A DNA stretch of 64,000 nt from Colocasia esculenta (Eukaryota > Streptophyta > Magnoliopsida > Alismatales > Araceae), in the NCBI GenBank assembly GCA_014218235.1, contig CM024753.1, positions 3,100,001 through 3,164,000 of the forward strand, written 5' to 3'. A program made the position numbers and the translations under genes. Positions 1 through 9,363 of this stretch are shown here, piece by piece (the stretch's first letter is position 1; the number at the start of each line of letters is the position of its first letter). The notes beneath the pieces are model-generated. The model did no database searches. It had not been told where the DNA came from and was given only the letters and a program-made list of their open reading frames with translations.

Positions 1-95
1 TTAACAATATCATCACAAAATAATAGACCTAAGAGGTATATATATAATAGCAACTTCACGTGGTTCTTCCTTATATGAAAAATAAATATACCTCC
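1..95. repeat. Host segment copy A, left part (split by insertion)
   Basis: This stretch matches 8606-8700 almost base for base. The match resumes at 4052, exactly after the 3,956 bp insertion, so 1-95 and 4052-4408 were once contiguous. The last five bases, CCTCC at 91-95, are repeated at 4052-4056 as the target-site duplication. No coding sense is visible. The left end of the duplicated segment lies outside the window. Confidence 0.85.
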
Positions 96-1359
96 TGTGG
101 AAATAGATTTTGTGGATCCATCACAAATTTATTTTAAAATTTAAATGTTCTTTTATCATGTTCTCATGTGTATAGATGCGTATTGTGAATTCAAGTCCCG
201 TCGGATGTTACTTGAGCGACAGTGACGAGAGATGAGCCTGCAATCGCATAGCACAGGCGTGCCAGTCACCGAAGTGACAACATGTCTGCCTCCGAGAGTC
301 GGAGGATTTTGGGTCTATTCGCGCGCCGTCTGACTTCGTCAAACGAAAGTGGAGATCGGGTCGGGATCAAGATCCCGTCGTTGTCTAAGCGCAACGACGT
401 TAATTACATCCCTCTAAGAGAAAAGACCGTTCATTAATAGCCAGAATAAAGAGTCTCGTGGCCTTTTAACAGAAACATCCGATAAAAGATGTGCGCGAAA
501 ATGCAGATATAGCTGCGCCAAACGTGAGACGACTAGAATAAAACACTCGACGTATTCTTTTTATTTCAAGATCGTTTAAAGAATTGAGTTGGTTTCAACA
601 TTATTTGATTTGATTTGCTTCTTTTGGTCTTTTATTTTTTTATACTTGATATTTTATTGGGGCTATTTTTTTATCTGTTGGTCTCTTGATTTGATTTAAA
701 TTTGGTTGTTTGATTTAATCTTTTGATGGTTAGCTTAATGTGGGGTTTTATTTTTATCTAAGATCTCTTTTCAGTTGAATTTATTTTCTTTAGATTTATT
801 CAAATATGAAATTCTTATATGAACTTTGTTCGGGGCTATAAGGTTTAACCAGAGTTATTTAATTTGTTTTCTTTTTTTGTTTTGTTTTTTTTTGTTTTAG
901 ATTATTTTGTTTGATCTTTAGACTTTAGGTTCATTTTGGAAATTTTCTTTTGTTGTGTTTTCATTTTATGCTATTGGATTTGGTTGCAGATTATTACGCT
1001 ATGATTTCTTTGAATTTAATTGTAGCATTTAAGTTTATTTAGATGGTTCTAATTAATTATTATTTTTTATTAAATGCTCTTCGCCCTATTGCTTTGGCCC
1101 CCTTTTTTTAATCAACTTATTAAATGGGAGGGAACGAATGGGAGTGCAAGTGTGTGTGCTTGTGTGCATGAACGGGGGCACTGTGGCTGAATAGCAGGGT
1201 TTGTAAATGGGAAAATTTAATTAAAATGGGTTGGTATGTGTACAGGTTTAGGGTGAGGGATTTATCTATTATTTTTTGTGCATGGTGGATGGACGAGTAG
1301 TGAATGGAGAGGTATGGAGTGCGGATGTGTATTGTGTTATTGGGGTTGAAACGGTAACA

Positions 1360-1386
1360 ATATATATATATATATATATATATATT
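1360..1386. repeat. (TA)n microsatellite between two short direct repeats
   Basis: A run of about 13 TA units is flanked on both sides by near-identical copies of TATTGGGGTTGAAACGG (starting about 1339 and 1387). The flanking repeats suggest slippage or a small local duplication within the LTR-like insertion. Confidence 0.85.
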
Positions 1387-2424
1387 TATTGGGGTTGAAA
1401 CGGCAAGGGTATGTGTACTGCTGCTGAACGGCGGCCTTAAATGTGCAGAGGGCTGAACAATGGGTCTTTTTAGACAGGATATAACAGTGAGAAAGGCCAT
1501 CATCGCAGCCCAAAATTTATTTCATTATTATTTATTTATTATACTTTTTTTTTCTTTTAATATTTTATGTGTTTTCACTTCTATTATTACTTATTTTCTT
1601 GTCGGTTTAATCGCTCTGCTCATTTGCTGTCTTTTCTTTATTTATTACCTTTGTTGTTTGGCCTTCATTGATTTTCTCATTTCTTATTATTATTTTACTA
1701 TTTGTTTTATTTATTTATTTATTTTGTTTGTTCTCGCGTTTGATTCGTCGACCGAGGGACGTGCGCCACACCGACGCATATTCGTCTCATTCGTACACAT
1801 ATAGATAAATGTAATACAAGTCGATAAAATAACGGCCGATGGAATAAATGTTAAATTGACAGAAATCCGGTCGTATGATATCATCCGATTTGATGGTAAC
1901 CATCTCTGCCCACCATATGTCGGGATGGTACCCGAGTACGCTCACCTATGAATCCGAGGTGGCGCCCACAATGCAATATTCGCCGAACAATGACGACGCA
2001 ATATTCACCAATGGCGCCGAGTTGCAACACAAGTTGCCCGGTGGCCATATTGACATAAATGTATTCCGAAATCATCGGTAGAAACGGATGAACACCAAAC
2101 TCGAGTCAAAAATTCGGCAGCACCTCCCCTTAGTTTGCACATTTGGGGGGATTTGCATGACATCTGTCCACTACGATGGAGACGGTGCCAACAAGATGTT
2201 GATGCTGGGGGCAACAACACCACGGTACACGACACCGGTTCCCAAGGCGTACCCGAGAAGACCGGTATACCGAGGCCAGAAGACGTCATGTTGGGACGAT
2301 GTATTATTTTCTGTTTGACCCCTTTCTCAGTGTATGCTCATGAATGGGTGGCTATACTGACCACCAAATCACATACACATCTGAAAAGGAGTATAAGGGA
2401 CTGAAATGACAGGATTCAAATGGG

Positions 2425-2515
2425 GACAGACCTGAACGACAGCCCCCGAGTCAAGTACAGTCCTGAACGACAGCTCTCGTGTCAGGTCCAGTCTTGAACG
2501 ACGACCCCCGAAACA
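2425..2515. repeat. Short direct repeats with TGAACGAC core
   Basis: Three imperfect units of roughly 35-40 bp begin with CCTGAACGACAGC or TTGAACGACGAC and end in a CCCCGAGTCAAG-like stretch. The TGAACG core is shared with the larger array that starts at 2545, so the two arrays probably expanded from one seed. Confidence 0.6.
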
Positions 2516-2544
2516 AATATCACCCTAAATGGCTGGGAAGAGCT

Positions 2545-2925
2545 TGAACGGCGGCCCTACGCAAGCACTGCGCAAGGCTACCGTTTAAGCTTAAACAGTG
2601 GCTATTAAATTAGCGCAAAAGGGGAAGGATGGTGAACGACAACATTACGTAAGCACTGCACAGGGCTGCCGTTCAAGACCCCCAACACTTCAAACAGGGA
2701 ACGGTGAAGCCAAATTGGGAAGAGGAGGGGTGAACGGCAGCACCGCGTAAGCACTGCGCTGGGCTGCCGTTCAAGGCCCTCAACATCCAAACAGGGAGCG
2801 ATGAGGCCATATTTGGGGAGAGGGGGGTGAACGGCAGCACTGCGTAAGCACTGCGTACTACTGCACAGGACTGTCGTTCAAGCCCCCATCACCTCAAAAA
2901 GGGAGCAATAAAATCATAAAAATTA
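2545..2925. repeat. Four-unit ~97 bp tandem array, each unit with an inverted-repeat hairpin
   Basis: Units begin at about 2545, 2633, 2731 and 2828, giving periods of 88, 98 and 97 bp. Each opens with TGAACG(G/A)C(A/G)(G/A)C and carries a matching inverted arm 20-30 bp later. In the third unit the arms are a perfect 11-bp inverted repeat (TGAACGGCAGC at 2731-2741, GCTGCCGTTCA at 2763-2773). The loop contains the conserved word GTAAGCACTGC. The other units keep imperfect arms. The hairpin is seen directly; any role in transcription, RNA stability or packaging is inference. Confidence 0.75.
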
Positions 2926-4051
2926 AAGGACATTTTGGTGTACAAAATCGGTATTCCATGAAACGGTTCTGAGGTTTTTGGGCACCGCTTAAAGGGGAAG
3001 ATCGCAAGTAAGGAAAATGCCTAGAGAAATAACGGCCAACACATCTCACATGGAAGAGTGAGAGCCCAGCATCGGAACCTCTGAGATGAATGGTGGGGAA
3101 GCAATGGCGTGAGACCATGCACATTTGAGATGACGGTGCAGGCTCAAACTAAATTGACACGAACAATTATATGAATTAGCTAAAAAAAAGGGTTGGGTCA
3201 ATTTAATCCCTGAGAACCAGACGTGGATATTACTTTCATCCCCAACTTGAGAACATCCGGAATCCTACCTATGATCCGGACCAGGTAAGCATGAATGGAG
3301 GCGGCTCATGACTTAAATCAAAAACTATTGAAACAAAAGGGGGGTGATTATGGGGCTATTCTCAGCAATCCAATGGCCTGAAAACTGGGGCAAATTCCAG
3401 GTTTATTCAGTCCCTCTGTGAGCGATACTGGTACCGGATTAGGCAGCTCATTCTCACAGGGGAAAGGGGGGCCTTTATCTTCTCTCCCGATGCCTAGAAA
3501 TCAGTAAAAAAAAAATCAAGCACACCATCATACACAGTAACAGGAACAAACAGGCATGCACATGTATATGGGATATCATAAGGTTGATATTTCGAAGGAA
3601 GATAAAGTACACGGGGGGAAGAGCCCTTAGAAAGAAGAAGATAAAAGAAAGAAGGGAAATCCGAGATCCTCCCCTGTTGCTGCTCTCACCTCTCCCTATT
3701 CCCTTAATCACCGTACACACCACCCTCTTCCCAAGGAAAACGGGCTGGAGCTTCTCTTCCCCTCCATCCGTTCTTCCGCCGCCAATGGAGAAAACCCTTT
3801 TCGCAAGAAAGCTTTCTCCCTTTTTTTTGCTGCTGCTACGCCTTCTTCCAAAGCGATCTGCCCCCTTCTCCTCTGGTTGCGATGACCCTTTTTGCATGGG
3901 AGGGCTGAGGTGGCCAAACCTCCTTCTCAAACTTTTATACATATTCACCATATATGCCATTTGCTTGCTGAAGCTGTAAGTTGTTTACTGCGATCTCCTT
4001 TTGGGCCTCAGCCCACTTGTGGCCCAAAGGCCATAAAAAAAAATGCAGACA

Positions 4052-4408
4052 CCTCCCTTACGTTTCCATGAAAATAAAGTAATAATGTGTATAAGTCGCT
4101 AAAAAAGACACAAGGAAAATGGCCTGTCATATCTTTTGCATTTCACAGTTTACATACTTGCCGAAACACATAAAAGTCTCAAATTTGGGAGACTGCTTAA
4201 ACAAAATATCAATAGAGATGCAAGTATTATATCTTACATTTCACACTGTCCTGGCACACATCATTGCCAATACATGAAAAGGCACAAACTGGAGACCAAT
4301 CAAGCAAAACGTCATTAGAGATGGAAGGTTTAATCTCAGAATAAGGTAGTGGATTCAGGTAATGAACACAATCAAAATAGTTTAACATGCTTGATTACAT
4401 CCACAAAA
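4052..4408. repeat. Host segment copy A, right part
   Basis: This part continues copy A after the insertion and matches 8696-9030 plus 9323-9353 with scattered substitutions and small indels. It retains the empty site for the LINE tail of copy B: TAATGAACACAATCAAAATAG around 4370 is uninterrupted. It shows no open frame of note and looks like intergenic or intronic sequence. Confidence 0.85.
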
Positions 4409-4521
4409 TTATGAATCATTCAATCTAAACACAACTTGATACGGAAGCCACTGCTTGCTTGGCAACGGTGAGCAAGAACTAACATTTGAAATAGTGACAT
4501 CTGATCTCAAGTAAAGGATAC

Positions 4522-4593
4522 TTATATTCCATTAATGCTCCGTAGTAAAGTAAACCAATTGTTCCAGTATATGTCCCCCAACTTCGCAAAATA
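4522..4593 (-). pseudogene. Exon-like piece of an unidentified gene (possible last exon)
   Basis: On the minus strand a splice-acceptor-like CTCAG precedes a short open stretch that reads YFAKLGDIYWNNWFTLL and ends in a TAA stop at 4522-4524. The residue composition looks protein-like rather than random. It lies about 0.8 kb downstream, on the same strand, of another exon-like piece at 5402-5527, so the two may belong to one gene or pseudogene. I do not recognise the protein. The call rests only on the splice-like boundary and the amino-acid pattern. Confidence 0.3.
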
Positions 4594-4847
4594 CTGAGAA
4601 TAATGCCATGTGACATGAGATGCAAAAAAGTGATCACGCATAAGATTTGATCCGTTCTACTCCCTATTTGAGTTGAGCATTCCAAATGAGAAAAACAAAT
4701 AAGATTTGATTAGTTTGCATCTATTATGGTAGAAATGAATGGCAGCCAGTCAACTATAAATCAAGCTGGAAGACGTAAGACATCAAATTTAATTCAAAGC
4801 CAATGTGATTTTTTCGACATCATCAAATTAAACTCCGCAAGCAGCAC

Positions 4848-5248
4848 TAGAGCTGTTCATAATACGGTCCAACCGTAAAATCGAACCGACCGGACCGGTT
4901 ACAGTTTGTTCTTTTCGATTTCATGGCCAAATGGTTTAGTTCGGTTTCAAGTTAGAATCGAATGAACTGAATATAGATATATATTATATAATATAAAAAT
5001 TTATAAAAAAAATTGCTAGCGCAGTGGAGGGCGGCGTCGCGCGCCTCCACGCGGCGACCACCACAAAACACCTCATTTTGCCATGTTTTTTGCATTAAAA
5101 AAATGCCAAAAATGCTAAAAAAACTAAAAACGTCAAAAAAATTGGTTTCGGTTGAACCGAACCGAACTATTCGGTTTCACTGAATGAAACGTTCAGTTCG
5201 ATTTTCTCCAAAAATAGAGAAAACCGAACCGAACTATGTACACCCCTA
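4848..5248. mobile_element. Candidate hAT-type MITE
   Basis: The left end reads TAGAGCTGTTCATAATACGG and the right end, on the opposite strand, TAGGGGTGTACATAGTTCGG. These are imperfect terminal inverted repeats of the style seen in many plant non-autonomous hAT elements. Subterminal CCGAACCGAA-type repeats on both sides support this. The interior is AT-rich with one GC-rich patch (about 5021-5055) and no coding potential. I could not find a clean 8-bp target duplication (left AGCAGCAC, right AAAACACA), so the boundaries or the class may be wrong. Confidence 0.45.
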
Positions 5249-5401
5249 AAAACACAACTAACATTTTACTGACAAGCAAGAGAGCTACATAGCAATATTA
5301 GAAAAACAATGCATTATTTCTCCATCTTTGATCAAATTTTCTATATCCTGATACTTATTAACAAGAAAACTAAATGAACGATGTAATATCATCACACTGA
5401 C

Positions 5402-5527
5402 CTCCCACCAGCTAGAATCGCACCAGTAATACGGAGCACCATAATTGAGTTCATGTACTTGCTCATTTCAGCGACGACCCATGCAAATTCATGAGTCGGG
5501 ACTCTAAATTTCCATTTACAAGTGCTC
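5402..5527 (-). pseudogene. Exon-like piece of an unidentified gene
   Basis: On the minus strand a CTTATGCAG acceptor-like site is followed by a 126 bp open stretch and then a GAG|GTCAGTG donor-like site. The translation includes HEFAWVVAEMSKYMNSIMV followed by LRITGAILAGG. It has no stop codon and a mixed hydrophobic and charged pattern typical of a real exon. It lies between the RPL4 pseudogene pieces and the piece at 4522-4593, all on the same strand. I do not recognise the family and assign no function. Confidence 0.35.
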
Positions 5528-5767
5528 CTGCATAAGATGAATGGGCACAAATGGTAACTAGTATCAACAAGCTATACCCAAACATCATTAATGGAAAGCG
5601 ATCAGAAAATAGATTATCAGAGACAATGAAACCATTTCTATCTAAAGGCATTCAGAAACAAATTTATGAGGTCCAATAGGCAGATCGTATATATTCAGTA
5701 TCGATAATGCCAAATATATCATCATGATTATCGCAGTTATATATGGAATGACACTGTAATGGTATAC

Positions 5768-5912
5768 CTTAGAGATCGGGGGCCTCTTCTTGTCTAGCTT
5801 CTCCTTATTGGCCTTCACCCTCTGGTCCTCGGCAAGCAGGGCCTATACTTAGCATAGGTAGGGGTTCAGCTTCATCATGCGTTCAGATTCTTCAGCGCGC
5901 GGGTTCTTCTTA
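5768..5912 (-). pseudogene. RPL4: RPL4 pseudogene, C-terminal-region piece
   Basis: The minus strand reads KKNPRAEESERMMKLNPY, then a degenerate stretch with two stops, then ALLAEDQRVKANKEKLDKKR and PPISK before a donor-like GTATACC. This matches the C-terminal region of eukaryotic 60S ribosomal protein L4 (KKNP..., MLKLNPY, LLAEAQRVKAKKEKL, KKR). The protein is a structural part of the cytosolic large subunit. The stops after LNPY and the loss of the normal arginine- and alanine-rich stretch there mark it as broken. It runs into the assembly gap at 5913, so the exon start is unseen. The intron-like boundary suggests an origin by DNA duplication rather than retrocopying, though this is inference. 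Confidence 0.7.
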
Positions 5913-6012
5913 NNNNNNNNNNNNNNNNNNNNNNNNNNNNNNNNNNNNNNNNNNNNNNNNNNNNNNNNNNNNNNNNNNNNNNNNNNNNNNNNNNNNNNNN
6001 NNNNNNNNNNNN
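5913..6012. other. Assembly gap of exactly 100 N
   Basis: One hundred N bases, the conventional length for a gap of unknown size, fall directly upstream (minus strand) of an RPL4-like exon. The true distance and any missing RPL4 sequence are unknown. Confidence 1.
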
Positions 6013-8030
6013 TCCACCCTAGTGTCAAGAAAGTGTACTTGTTCATGTTTTATATAATTGATTTATATGAGTTCTATAAGATATGAGAACATGCGCATAT
6101 GTAAGCTCTATCTATTTGTTTATTATTCAATAAAAGTTGTCTTGACACCATATATGATTGGTAACCCAATTGAGACTTGTGGTAAAGAAATACTTTTTAA
6201 GGATAGGCTAATCAAGGGTAGGTTAACTATGAAACTAACTCATTGCACTTTGCATATTAGAAATGAGGTTGTTGAGGTAGAGCTGTGTTTCGTGGAGGTC
6301 GTATTGTAGGACCTTCCAATTTTTATGTTATACCTTTCTATGGATAGCCTTCCGGTGTGTTCTGTTATTTCAATATGCGGTGGACTAATTCTTTGTTGTC
6401 AGTCCCGTTACCCTACATTCGTAATTTGTCTGTGTGACTTGTAGCGTAGTTGTTTCAGTTGCTGTGTGGATTGGTGTTTCTGTACAAGTCCTGTGGTTTC
6501 CTTTACTCTTCGAGAGTAGTGTTAGTTGATGTGTTTATATTTAATTACAGTTTAATTACGTTTACTGTTAGCACGTTTTGCTTCAATAGCTTTTTGGTGA
6601 GTGTTGCCAGTGAGATCGTTTATAGTTGAGGTCTCAATTTTCTCTGTAGTTCAGGTTGTTGTTTTGGGAGATCTCTGTTGAGCGTGTGATATTTTGAGAC
6701 TCACTCTCTTACAGTTCTTTTTAGGAGTTAGTAATGTGTTGAGCTTGTAGTAGCGTTGTGGAAGATTTGTACCACCAGCAGTTATGGTAGACTTGTACCA
6801 CCAGCAGCTAAGTTTTAGTTGTTGTTATGTGAGCCTTGCTCCTTCGAAATATGCTCTAAATAATTATATTTTTCTCTTGGATATGTAATTCCACCCTTTA
6901 CTAATCCACTTGGAAAGACAGCAAATATTACTCATATTTTTTTAGATTTTTCACCTAATTAAAGGCATATCGGCCTCTAAAGCGAAAGTTAATTGCAGAA
7001 AAATGTATACTTCGTTTACATGAATTAGTTATCCAAAGTCCCTCTGCAAGTAAACTTCTGTCAAAGTATAATTTTATAAGATATACATTTCATCCTTTTC
7101 TACTCACGGATTAAGAGATTTTGATATATAATTTCTTGATGAAGAGCGATGAAAAGATTGTTGTAGTTGTTGAAAAAATATCGTTCCTTAAGCTTTGGCC
7201 CGCATAGTACAATTTTCTTGGATAGTTTGTACGTGGTCGAAGAAACAATATCATACATGCATGATTGGACTTGCACATGTACAGACAAAAAAAAAGAAAG
7301 GGAAATCATCCAAATGATGCATTTTGCAAAACAGCTCTGCGCATGGACATTTCCAAATGAATACGTACGTCATATCCAAGGGCTGTGTACACATCACTAA
7401 ATTCCAAGCCAATATATATAACCACATCCTACAATAGCTATCCAATCTGGAACCCGGCCACTCTAGCTTGAGCGCATGATCATTGGTAAAAACAGTTTTC
7501 CCTCTAGAATGGTCAAATAAATTTTAGCAAATATATGATGACTATTACATGACATCTTAATGTATCTTAAAAGATTATGGCTAAATGCTATGAAAAATAG
7601 CCATAACAAAGGAAAAGATAGAGGACTAAGATTACAATGATCTACATTATATGATCAGTTATAAGGTTTTATATATCTATGTCTGTGGTTTCTCTTCAAA
7701 GCTAGGAATATAGATTTATCCATAATTTGTGCCTTTTGCATATAAATCAAAAAGAAAAATAATAATAATAATAAGGCAAGAAAGAGAATATTACAGTTCG
7801 GAGTGGAAAGGATGGCATTGGATCTAAATGATCCAAAAAATTAGAGGCGTATATATCAAAAGCAAATTAAATACAGATCGTATGTCTCCACTATAATGGA
7901 AAGGATGGCATTAGATTCACAGTTTCAAAATATTTAAAGTTCAGGTTGTATATTTCATATGTCTCCACTATATCTTTAGCGAGTCTTGCAACCATCTGCA
8001 ATGAAGATTGCCAAACAAATGTTAGAAGAT
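6013..8030. other. Non-coding AT-rich stretch between RPL4 pieces; nothing firmly identified
   Basis: No coding sequence could be supported here. The frame at 6058-6309 on the plus strand is open for 83 codons but has no recognisable motif. Short direct repeats of GTACCACCAGCAG occur near 6769 and 6799. Thymine-rich sequence around 6320-6860 resembles untranslated or intronic DNA. By position it lies inside the RPL4 pseudogene, as enlarged intron or inserted material. Confidence 0.5.
7802..7975. repeat. Two-copy imperfect tandem repeat (~90 bp)
   Basis: Two adjacent units both begin GGAAAGGATGGCATT(G/A)GAT and both end TATGTCTCCACTATA; the middles have diverged and differ in length. They are non-coding and directly flank the RPL4-like piece that begins at 8031. 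Confidence 0.6.
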
Positions 8031-8110
8031 CATCTTCTGTCGAGGCCGCACGTAGCTGGCCTTCTTCTCTCTGATGCCTTCTCAAATGTACCGTACACAG
8101 AGTCCAGCTT
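8031..8110 (-). pseudogene. RPL4: RPL4 pseudogene, middle piece with frameshift
   Basis: The minus strand reads KLDSVYGTFEKASE and, after a 2-nt insertion, KKASYVRPRQKM. This matches the L4 region in which KLDSIYG, FEK.SEKKK and a .YVLPR.KM motif follow each other. The frameshift breaks the reading frame. It is colinear with the pieces at 8522-8575 (upstream) and 5768-5912 (downstream), and all three are on the minus strand. The immediate upstream bases, a run of A then AG, could be a decayed acceptor site. Confidence 0.7.
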
Positions 8111-8521
8111 CTTTTTTAACAGGAAAGTATGGTGTACATTCATTTCAAATAGGAGATAATACACTGGGTATGTAGGAAGCGTGGACAGACCCCAACGCAA
8201 CCAAATTCGCAACAGACAGCTGTTCAAGTGTATGAAGCCCAAATGGACGCATGTCCTTACAAGATGACAGGACACCCAACCATCCACTGGATAGACCGAC
8301 CATCGCATAAGACGTCGGATGAGCACGTCGGATGGCAGCAATCCGGATAGAATACGTAGACTCACAGACATCCACAACGCCAAGGGGGAGCTCGATAAAG
8401 GCAGACCAGTAGATAACTTCCAGAGAACACCAAGAGGGGTGTGAGACTGATGATACGACGGTAAAATCTAGAGATCTATGAACAACACACCAAATAGGAA
8501 CACAGCTACACAAGATACTAA
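8111..8521. other. ~410 bp insertion or intron inside the RPL4 pseudogene
   Basis: This stretch separates the L4 words FVIWTKSAFRKLD (upstream) and KLDSVYGTF (downstream), which are adjacent in the protein. The KLD codons occur at both edges, as AAGTTGGAT and AAGCTGGAC. That could be a diverged target duplication or simply an intron boundary. The inner sequence shows no terminal repeats or coding sense that I recognise. Confidence 0.45.
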
Positions 8522-8575
8522 GATCCCATCCAACTTCCGAAAAGCCGATTTTGTCCAGATGACAAAACGGCACCG
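8522..8575 (-). pseudogene. RPL4: RPL4 pseudogene, upstream piece
   Basis: The minus strand reads RCRFVIWTKSAFRKLDGI in one open frame, matching the GRFVIWTKSAFEKLD segment of cytosolic ribosomal protein L4. Homology stops on both sides: upstream it meets copy B of the duplicated segment, and downstream it becomes unrelated sequence. It is short, but the FVIWTKSAF core is distinctive. Confidence 0.65.
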
Positions 8576-8605
8576 TATATTATAGGGAGAAAAAAAATAA
8601 GAGAC

Positions 8606-9030
8606 TTAACAATATCATCACAAAATAATAGACCTAAGAGGTATATATATTATAAAAACTTCACGTGGTTCTTCCTTATATGAAAAATAAATATACCTCC
8701 CTTACGTTTACATGAAAATAAAGTAATAATGTGTATAAGCCGCTAAAAAAAACGTCAACAAATTACAAGGGAAATGGCCTGTCATATCTTTTGCATTTCA
8801 CAGTTTACATACTTGCCGGTTAACACATAAAAGTCTCAAATTTGGGAGACTCATTAAACAAAATATCAATAGAGATGCAAGTATTATATCTTGCATTTCA
8901 CACGGTCCTGGCACACATCATTGCCAATACATGAAAAGGCACAAACTTGGGAGACCAATCAAGCAAAACGTCATTAGAGATGGAAGGCTCGATGAGGTAG
9001 TGGATTCAGCTAATGAACAACAACCAAAAT
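8606..9030. repeat. Host segment copy B, left part
   Basis: This copy matches 1-95 joined to 4052 onward. It shows the uninterrupted target of the 3.96 kb insertion (ATATACCTCCCTTACG around 8691-8706). It is itself split at 9030 by a LINE tail and resumes at 9323. Confidence 0.85.
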
Positions 9031-9312
9031 TGCTAATGTGGCTGTGAAAGATAGGCGAAATATTGTTACCTTTTGGGAGGCTCATAATTTACCTCATCTT
9101 TGTAAGGGGCCAATAGTTATTGATAAATCTGGCCTTATGGATGTCAGATTGATTTAATGGGGTATGCCCCATAATATTTTGTATGAGTTCTATTTAATAT
9201 CTTTTTGGCCCAGGTCGCCCTCATCAGTGGAGTGAGAACACTCTTCCCCCGGGGGGAGGGTGTACTCTCCTGGTTTGAGGCCCTGAGGATATTTTTACAA
9301 CAAAAAAAAAAA
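9031..9312 (+). mobile_element. 5'-truncated LINE tail with poly(A) and 10-bp TSD
   Basis: The 282 bp insertion ends in an A-run at 9302-9312 and is flanked by CAACCAAAAT at 9021-9030 and again at 9313-9322. Copy A at about 4370-4382 is the empty site. The body includes ATGGGGTATGCCCCATAAT and a GGCCCTGAGGATATTTTTAC stretch just before the A-run, like the 3' untranslated end of a plant L1-type LINE. No open frame survives. Target-primed reverse transcription explains the A-tail, the variable-length duplication and the truncation. Confidence 0.75.
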
Positions 9313-9322
9313 CAACCAAAAT

Positions 9323-9353
9323 AGTTTAACATGCTTGAGTACATCCACAAAAT
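9323..9353. repeat. Host segment copy B, right part
   Basis: Copy B resumes after the LINE tail with ATAGTTTAACATGCTTGAG, matching 4380-4408. The match fades about ten bases before the Tat-P LTR. The rest of this copy, if present, lies beyond the window on the far side of Tat-P. Confidence 0.7.
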
Positions 9354-9363
9354 GAATTGTAAC

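Larger units (their letters stand above)
96..4051. mobile_element. 3,956 bp TG...CA insertion with CCTCC TSD (giant solo LTR or non-autonomous LTR element)
   Basis: The insertion starts TGTGGAAATAG and ends AATGCAGACA, so it has the TG...CA ends of an LTR. It is flanked by a perfect 5-bp duplication (CCTCC, 91-95 and 4052-4056). The uninterrupted target is preserved at 8690-8710. I see no second copy of its ends inside, no primer-binding site and no gag or pol motifs, so it is either one very long LTR left by LTR-LTR recombination or a non-coding LTR derivative. LTRs of this size are known in Ogre-like Tat-group elements, but nothing here proves that family. It contains a T-rich first kilobase, a (TA)n run near 1360-1386, short repeats near 2425-2515, a hairpin-bearing tandem array at 2545-2925 and a GC-richer 3' part. 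Open frames inside are short and low in complexity. Confidence 0.8.

Noticed and set aside
1460..1804. Hydrophobic 114-codon frame that looks like a membrane protein
   Set aside because: It is a translation of T-rich low-complexity DNA (phenylalanine, leucine, isoleucine and tyrosine only) in a non-coding LTR-like insertion.
3475..3979. Overlapping frames of 131-161 codons on both strands
   Set aside because: They are purine- or pyrimidine-biased shadows of each other with no motif, within the end of the 3.96 kb insertion.
6058..6309. 83-codon frame as a possible gene
   Set aside because: No recognisable motif, weak composition, and it lies between pseudogene pieces; left as unassigned DNA.
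9031..9312. SINE instead of LINE tail
   Set aside because: No tRNA-like head or internal promoter boxes are seen. The 3' end and A-tail fit a truncated LINE better.
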